NCBI GenBank assembly: GCA_041838515.1
Contig: JBGYPP010000069.1
Coordinates: 1 to 11,720 of the forward strand
Source: JBGYPP01 sp041838515
GTDB lineage: Bacteria; Bacillota; Clostridia; Lachnospirales; Lachnospiraceae
DNA length: 11,720 nucleotides
Direction of reading: 5' to 3'
A model generated the notes under the pieces. It saw nothing but the letters and a program-made list of their open reading frames with translations, ran no database searches and had not been told where the DNA came from. Of this stretch, positions 6,920-11,720 are shown piece by piece. The first letter of the stretch is position 1, and each line of letters starts with the position of its first letter. Both the position numbers and the translations under genes were made by a program.

Positions 6920-9303
6920 GGCTGGCGGTTATATACATAGTCTATGGCAAAATTGAAGGTGGAGTACACATTCTGCCGTATCTCATAGCAGATAAACTCC
7001 CTATCCTCATAATACACCCTGATATCATGGGGATATAATTGGGCAAAGGCCTGACACCAATAATACAGACGGGACATGAACACCCACCGGTTCATCCCTG
7101 TATAAATCAGAAAATCCCGGCCATAGGGCAGGGGCTGTCCTGCCCCCTCCTCGGAAATCCCCGGCAGGACTTCCTTGTCCGCGCCTCCGTAATTGATGGG
7201 CTGCTTCTCCACAAACACATAGACATACTCTGTGGGTATCAAAGTGGAATGATAAGGGGTCACATACTCCATGCTCCAGAGGAAATCCAGGATTTCCATA
7301 TGGTAACCCAAAAGATATCCCATCTGCCTCTCGTCATTGGCCGATATGACCGTCCATGTCCTGGGCTGCCTGGAAAACAAGATGGAATATAGGGACCGGA
7401 TGGCGCCATCACTCTCAAAAAAAACAGTCCGTATAGGCTCCCGATATAAGCCCAGGCCGGCCGCTGCCGCCAGAGAGGTGCAGAGCAGAGCCAATCCCAT
7501 GCCCGGCAGCCAATGGGGCTTGGAACGCAAAACCAGGAACAGGCATCCGTCCAGACACAGGGCAGCCTGCCATATCCAAACGTAGAGAAAGAATATTCGG
7601 GTGCGGAAAAGATCCATCAGCGGCGGTATGCCTATCAACTTGGATGCCAGCACCACCAACAGCAGCCCCAAAAACCCCGCCACAGCCAAATACAGCCGCC
7701 CCCGCCCCTTATCCAGAAAGGTCGAAACCGCCGCCAGCGCCAAACTCAGAGGAAACAGGCCAAGAACCAGCTGCTTCCAAAAAGGAAAAACAGGCAAATA
7801 TGACCCAGAAATCACATACTCACTCACCACCGCCGCAGAGGGCAAAAAGGCCTTTGCCGCTTGCATCAGCCTGCCGGGCAAGAGAGCCAGCAGAGCCAAA
7901 ATCCTATCTTTTCCGGAGGAGGCGCCGCCCCCGGAATCCTCCCCTCCGGATACAGATATGCCGCTGACGGAAGAAGCGCTGCCGGAGGAGGAGATGGCCG
8001 TCGCGCCTGTGCCGATGGCGGTGCTGCTATCGCCAACGGCCGCAGCGCTGCCGGCGGCGGAATCCTCCTCCCCTGCCTCCTCTGTTGCCTCTGCCGTCTG
8101 CTGGACTGCTCCACTGCCAGCAGTTCCGTTCACTCCGGAAATAACGCCTCCCCCCTGGGTTTCCGCCTTTCCGGCCATCACGTTCATGGCCCACTGCATG
8201 GAACCCTGCATGGGTACGCCCCTGGCCAGGCTGATGGCCATGGGATACACAGCCAGCGCAAAGGACAAAATGCCTATGCCCATAAGACGCAGGAAACGCC
8301 GCCTTTGGAACAGATCCGGCAAATACGCCAGCGCTATGGCCACACTGCCCAGCAGAGCCACCAGCGTGATGTAAAAGTGCACGGAACAGGTCATGGACAC
8401 GCCCAGGCCATAGAACCACAAATCCGACTTTTTGGCACCTGCCCTCAGAAATTCCAGCAGAAAATACAGGCTGGGCGCCAGAAACATCATGCCAAATTCC
8501 TGAGGCAAAGGTCCGGCAAAGCGCTCAAAGGCATATGCATGCCATATGGGCAGGCCCAAATAGGCAAATATGGCCAGATAAGGCAGAAAGAGGCTGCGGC
8601 ACAACAGCCGCAATACGCTCCAGAGAGCCAGTGCCACGCACATACTCTGCACCATGCCAAAAAGCCGCAGCAGCGTAACCACCTCCAGAGAAAAAACACT
8701 GTGCAAATAATAGATCACCGTGTGGTAGCCAAAGGGATAAATACCATCTACAAACAACACCTGGGCATCTATGGCATTTATCCATTTATTGTGTACTACC
8801 ATGTCATAAAAACGATAACCATAATGGGAAAAATGGTCGGCGCCAAAGACATACGCCAACCCCGCTATCATCAGGACAAAACACAGCGCATCCGCCCTGC
8901 CCATCCCCCCATTTTTCTCACTCCGGGCAAAAACCCTTTGGCGGGCCTTGCTCAGAAAGCTGCGAAAGCCCATAGTGCCGCCCAAAAGCCGCAATCCCTG
9001 CTCCGATATGCGCATAAACCACAGCCTGCCCCCCTCCCGCCGAAAAAAGAAAACGGAGAGAAAAAATGCCGCCACTGTCCATATACGCAGGGGCCAGGGT
9101 TTTGCCAGACGGAAAAAAGCCAGCAGAAATACGCTGTTCATCATAAACAGATTTCCAGCTAGAAAACACACCAAAAAACGTTTTTCCCGCGCATAGGAAG
9201 CGATCCGCCCCCCAAACACCAGGGACGGCAGCAGCAGCACCATGAAGAAATAGGCGGCGAATATGGCCAGAATCTGTATCGCCGTCAGTAGCTGCATTGA
9301 CAT
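6910..9303 (-). CDS. Large polytopic membrane protein, GT-C-like, of unknown function
   Basis: A 797-residue protein with roughly 13-15 membrane helices. I do not recognise it as a standard Pel component. After helices at about 5-30, 43-64, 72-88 and 138-153, a loop begins ADHFSHYGYRFYDMVVHNKW (155-174), with aspartates, histidines and aromatics. Next come YPFGYH (189-194), LHSVFSLEVVTLLRLFG (200-216), and a run of paired helices. Acidic and aromatic residues in the first large outer loop plus a P-x-G-x-H block before multiple helices is the pattern of GT-C glycosyltransferases, which use polyprenyl-phosphate sugars outside the membrane. This is a fold-level resemblance only. Residues 381-465 are a low-complexity Ser/Gly/Ala-rich insert. 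The tail (about 625-797) is soluble and tyrosine-rich, with CYEIRQNVYSTFNFAIDYVY at 772-791. The ATG at 9301-9303 has GAGGATGG four bases upstream, overlapping the pelE stop. It could instead be a YfhO-like or O-antigen ligase-like protein. Confidence 0.8.
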   Translation of the reverse strand: MSMQLLTAIQILAIFAAYFFMVLLLPSLVFGGRIASYAREKRFLVCFLAGNLFMMNSVFLLAFFRLAKPWPLRIWTVAAFFLSVFFFRREGGRLWFMRISEQGLRLLGGTMGFRSFLSKARQRVFARSEKNGGMGRADALCFVLMIAGLAYVFGADHFSHYGYRFYDMVVHNKWINAIDAQVLFVDGIYPFGYHTVIYYLHSVFSLEVVTLLRLFGMVQSMCVALALWSVLRLLCRSLFLPYLAIFAYLGLPIWHAYAFERFAGPLPQEFGMMFLAPSLYFLLEFLRAGAKKSDLWFYGLGVSMTCSVHFYITLVALLGSVAIALAYLPDLFQRRRFLRLMGIGILSFALAVYPMAISLARGVPMQGSMQWAMNVMAGKAETQGGGVISGVNGTAGSGAVQQTAEATEEAGEEDSAAGSAAAVGDSSTAIGTGATAISSSGSASSVSGISVSGGEDSGGGASSGKDRILALLALLPGRLMQAAKAFLPSAAVVSEYVISGSYLPVFPFWKQLVLGLFPLSLALAAVSTFLDKGRGRLYLAVAGFLGLLLVVLASKLIGIPPLMDLFRTRIFFLYVWIWQAALCLDGCLFLVLRSKPHWLPGMGLALLCTSLAAAAGLGLYREPIRTVFFESDGAIRSLYSILFSRQPRTWTVISANDERQMGYLLGYHMEILDFLWSMEYVTPYHSTLIPTEYVYVFVEKQPINYGGADKEVLPGISEEGAGQPLPYGRDFLIYTGMNRWVFMSRLYYWCQAFAQLYPHDIRVYYEDREFICYEIRQNVYSTFNFAIDYVYNRQPED
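7909..8163 (-). other. Low-complexity Ser/Gly/Ala/Glu-rich loop inside the 797-residue membrane protein
   Basis: Codons 381-465 of the membrane protein encode almost only S, G, A, T, E and V, with no helix-forming hydrophobic stretch. The segment sits between two membrane helices, so it is a long flexible loop, predicted outside the cell if the GT-C-like topology holds. The DNA is GC-rich and holds short imperfect repeats (for example gcgctgccgg at 7976-7985 and 8044-8053), which suggests growth by replication slippage. Confidence 0.8.
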
Positions 9304-9313
9304 GTTTCCATCC

Positions 9314-10258
9314 TCATTCTAAGCCCCCCCTGGGCGCCTGCTCAAAAGTACGTATCCACTCCAAAGCCGCCTGGTCCATAACTATATCCGAGCGGCGCAG
9401 GGCCGAAATCACCTCAGACAGCTCCTCACCCTTTCCCTGGGCAAACAGCAGGCGCATAGAGAGGGTATACGCGCACAGCTCCTGGGGAAAACGCTCCATG
9501 GCTCTATCGCACCAAATACGGCAGCGCCCCCAATCGCCTACCTCCAAAAGGCCGCCTGCGACTATCTCCATATGCCGGGGTTGCAACAGATGGGGACGGA
9601 GCAGATAAACCATCTCCCCCACATCCTCCACCATATCTACAAAAGCTTTCTGCTCCAACGGCGAAAAGACCTTTTGCCCCAGCATATTTCCTATGTATTC
9701 TATCAGCTCCCCCGCCTCTTCTATAGACTCCGTGCTGCCGCTCTGCAGGGCCTGGTATCGCTGGCCGGCCTGCTCCCGAAAATCGTTGAGCGCATCCCGC
9801 AGGGCAGAGGCGGCATAGTGCGCCGTTTCCGGATCCCTGCCGGACAGGGCTCTGGAAATAGATCCCAGCTTGGCATCCACATCCCCCTTGAGCACATCCA
9901 GCATCAGACCCCGGAGGCTGCCATTATCCGAGACGGCCAAGGCCTCCTCCAGGGGAACAAAATTGCTCTCCATCTCCAGATTGGGCCTGGATATGGCCTG
10001 CACCTTGTCCTTGCGGAAGATGACATCCTCCAGATCCGCCCTGTCGCGAAAGAGAAACATGTACAGCAGCCAGGAGAAGAACGCAAACAAAAAAGCGGCC
10101 ACCGGACAGAGAAGAAAGATGACAAAGGAAATCTGCACCTTACGCGCATCCCCTCCACTCCTGCGGGAGAGCAAGAGGCCTATCAGCAAATACAGCAAGG
10201 CCGCCACAGCATTGGCCAGCCATATCCAGCCCAGCAAACCACATTCCCCTATGCCCAT
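9314..10258 (-). CDS. pelE: PelE, membrane-anchored helical-repeat protein of the Pel synthase complex
   Basis: A 314-residue protein. Two hydrophobic segments (about residues 9-30 and 42-70) are followed by a cytoplasmic helical domain. The stretch NFVPLEEALAV (99-109), then LRGLMLDVL (115-123) and DPETAHYAASAL (142-153), reads as the conserved core of Gram-positive PelE. The rest (about 160-300) is alpha-helical and TPR-like, with repeated patterns such as GGLLEVGDWGRCRIWCDRAM. PelE is thought to act as a scaffold linking PelD to the rest of the synthase at the inner face of the membrane. Its start ATG (10256-10258) overlaps the end of the PelD gene by ten bases, with AGAGGAG two bases upstream, so the two are translationally coupled. 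The order PelD then PelE matches the Bacillus cereus operon. The family call rests on this motif pattern together with the PelD and PelF neighbours. Confidence 0.9.
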   Translation of the reverse strand: MGIGECGLLGWIWLANAVAALLYLLIGLLLSRRSGGDARKVQISFVIFLLCPVAAFLFAFFSWLLYMFLFRDRADLEDVIFRKDKVQAISRPNLEMESNFVPLEEALAVSDNGSLRGLMLDVLKGDVDAKLGSISRALSGRDPETAHYAASALRDALNDFREQAGQRYQALQSGSTESIEEAGELIEYIGNMLGQKVFSPLEQKAFVDMVEDVGEMVYLLRPHLLQPRHMEIVAGGLLEVGDWGRCRIWCDRAMERFPQELCAYTLSMRLLFAQGKGEELSEVISALRRSDIVMDQAALEWIRTFEQAPRGGLE

Positions 10259-11720
10259 AACTCCTCTTCCCCGCAGATCTGCGCCCTATAACCCCTGCCG
10301 GCCATGCGCTCCACCACCTTTGCGGCCGGACCGGGGCCGGTGTTGGCCAGCAGAAGATACACCTGTCCATTCTCCAGCTGGCCTATATAATCCGTATCCC
10401 TGAGCATACTGTCCAAATCCGCAGCGGCCTGCTCTGCCGTAACCCCCTCCAACTCCAGGCGAATCAGGCTGGATTCCGCCAGACTCTTCAGCGCCGCCGC
10501 CCTATGCGCCCGGGCCAGCTCCAGAAAGGCCTTGGGCTTCAAAATCCTGGTACCCTCTTTGTACCTCTCCTTGTCCAGGGCGTTGAGATACCTGTTGGCG
10601 CGCAATACGGCATTTTGCACCATATATCCGGCCACACGGAGCATATTTACCTGGTTGAGGGTCATTTTCTCCATGGGCAGGCCCCAGATCAGAACCATCA
10701 GCTCCAATTTTTCCTCAGAGAATATGCCATTGGCCATCAGCGGCAGCTCCGGCCGCAGGCTGCGGTTCACAAAGACCTTTCCCTGGGAGATATCCTCATA
10801 GAGTACACCCAGCTTCTTATATTCTATGGAATTGCCCAGAAGCTTGGCCTTGACGGAGGTGGAGGCCGAAAGTCTGGCAAAACGGGCATTGGATATGGAA
10901 TATATGGCCACATCCCCGCAGCCAAACATATCTCTTACCACCTCAGCGGCATGGAACAGTACCTCATCCGGCGCATAACGCTCCAGCGCCGAGGTGATTT
11001 CATACAGCTTGCCCAGGCTGTCATTTTGATTGACAATTTGATTTTCCAGCGTATTCTTGATACGCACATTGATGGCGTTGACGGCGGTGATATCCTCCAA
11101 ATGCTCGGTAACATATTGGATTTCCCGCTCGTGTTCCCCCCGCAGCGCCGCCAGCCTGTCCTTGAGATTGCCCACCACCAGACCCAAGATAAAAATCTGG
11201 GATATCCAGACATAGGTATTGTAATCCAGCACGACCTCAAAGCCGCTGCGGCCGTCCCGGGGGCCAAAGACATAGCCCATCGTGGCCAAAATGGCCGAAT
11301 ACGCCGCCTGCTGCTGGCCAAATACTATGGCGAACAGGAGCACATACAAGAGATAAAAATCCAGCTTGGCAAAGTATTCGCTGCCCGCCGCCAGCTGGGC
11401 CAGCCAAAAAACAGGCAGAAACATCAGCGTATTCTCTATATAAGGCATGGCGGCCTTCACCAGCTCCCAGATCCGCTTCCAGACGCCGGTCCTCTCCTCG
11501 TCCTCCGCCGCCTGCTCACCAGGGAAGAAATGCCCCTGCTTATCCCGTATATAGGAGGATATTTTGATCAGGCTCTTGGAGGGCTGGTCAAATACCCTCT
11601 GGCCAAACTCCTCCCGGTAGCGATGTCCGGCCAGGCCGAATGCTCCTCCCCCTTTATCCAGCTCCTTTACCGGCGGCGGAGCGCCCCTGCGGCGCAGGCC
11701 TTGGGCGATATCAGCGGCTA
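10249..11720 (-). CDS. pelD: PelD-like c-di-GMP receptor (partial, N-terminus off window)
   Basis: The frame is open from the TAG at 10249-10251 to the right edge. Counting from an internal GTG at 11458-11460, there are about four membrane helices (11-98), a coiled linker (100-150), a GAF domain (about 151-290) and a degenerate GGDEF domain (300-403). The I-site RxxD that binds c-di-GMP is kept as R354-D-T-D357. At the place of GGDEF the sequence reads ENGQV, so no diguanylate cyclase activity is expected. This is the state of PelD, the receptor that turns on Pel synthesis. The GTG is probably not the real start: the frame continues 86 more codons upstream without a stop, through a charged and glycine-rich region ending VWKRIWEL just before the first helix. 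Known PelD proteins begin close to the membrane helices, so this looks like an N-terminal extension or a fused domain. A sugar-nucleotide epimerase fusion is one possibility I cannot test here. Confidence 0.92.
   Translation of the reverse strand, partial: AADIAQGLRRRGAPPPVKELDKGGGAFGLAGHRYREEFGQRVFDQPSKSLIKISSYIRDKQGHFFPGEQAAEDEERTGVWKRIWELVKAAMPYIENTLMFLPVFWLAQLAAGSEYFAKLDFYLLYVLLFAIVFGQQQAAYSAILATMGYVFGPRDGRSGFEVVLDYNTYVWISQIFILGLVVGNLKDRLAALRGEHEREIQYVTEHLEDITAVNAINVRIKNTLENQIVNQNDSLGKLYEITSALERYAPDEVLFHAAEVVRDMFGCGDVAIYSISNARFARLSASTSVKAKLLGNSIEYKKLGVLYEDISQGKVFVNRSLRPELPLMANGIFSEEKLELMVLIWGLPMEKMTLNQVNMLRVAGYMVQNAVLRANRYLNALDKERYKEGTRILKPKAFLELARAHRAAALKSLAESSLIRLELEGVTAEQAAADLDSMLRDTDYIGQLENGQVYLLLANTGPGPAAKVVERMAGRGYRAQICGEEELWA
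10390..10401 (-). other. c-di-GMP I-site codons (RDTD) in PelD
   Basis: These four codons read AGG GAT ACG GAT, giving R-D-T-D in the position of the RxxD inhibitory site, directly before the lost GGDEF signature (ENGQV). In Pseudomonas PelD the equivalent arginine and aspartate bind c-di-GMP. Control of this operon's product by c-di-GMP is therefore expected after translation. Confidence 0.8.

Noticed and set aside
7601..8374. Open frame of 257 codons on the plus strand
   Set aside because: Shadow of the low-complexity and neighbouring part of the same membrane protein gene; its Pro/Ala/Ser-rich sequence mirrors the GC-rich opposite strand.
7861..9162. Open frame of 433 codons on the plus strand
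   Set aside because: It lies antisense to the 797-residue membrane protein gene, is rich in Q, H, P and K as expected from reading hydrophobic codons backwards, and has no ribosome binding site. The opposite frame has membrane helices and neighbours that fit.
663..9303. Reading the whole cluster as an O-antigen or capsule locus with Wzx and Wzy
   Set aside because: The flippase-like protein and its neighbour match PelG and PelF, and the PelD-PelE pair with a degenerate GGDEF domain is specific to Pel systems.
10249..11460. PelD as an active diguanylate cyclase
   Set aside because: The catalytic GGDEF signature is replaced by ENGQV; only the RxxD binding site remains.

Overview
The window is nine genes, all on the minus strand, packed with gaps of at most 14 bases or short overlaps. 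It reads as the inside of one long operon whose promoter lies beyond position 11720 and whose end lies beyond position 1. No gene-free stretch exceeds 20 bases. I see no RNA gene, mobile element, CRISPR array, terminator or promoter.

The core is a Pel-type exopolysaccharide cluster of the Gram-positive kind. In transcription order (right to left) it holds: a PelD-like c-di-GMP receptor cut by the right edge; PelE; a 797-residue polytopic membrane protein that I do not know as a Pel component; a 592-residue membrane-anchored extracytoplasmic protein resembling DUF2194 and sitting where a PelA-type gene is expected; PelF (the cytoplasmic GT4 polymerase); and PelG (the 12-helix transporter-like partner). 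PelB and PelC (outer-membrane export) are absent, which fits a host without an outer membrane. After pelG come a small DUF2304-like membrane protein, a second GT4 glycosyltransferase, and a DPM1-like GT2 glycosyltransferase cut by the left edge.

The organism is probably an anaerobic Firmicute of the class Clostridia. The reasons are the Gram-positive Pel layout, strong GGAGG-type ribosome binding sites, GTG and TTG starts, moderate GC and frequent use of ATA for isoleucine (6 of 14 Ile codons in the visible part of the GT2 gene). This placement is inference; no phylogenetic marker is present.

The working model is as follows. PelD binds c-di-GMP through a surviving I-site (RDTD) and switches on PelF, which polymerises a UDP-amino sugar while PelE and PelG hold the membrane complex together and move the chain out. 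The accessory genes suggest an added step. A GT2 of the polyprenyl-phosphate-sugar synthase type, a small membrane partner and a large GT-C-like membrane protein together resemble a three-part extracytoplasmic glycosylation system (the logic of GtrA/GtrB/Gtr-type systems). They could decorate the Pel chain or build a second glycan outside the membrane. That combination is the most novel candidate here and is hypothesis, not demonstrated by the sequence.
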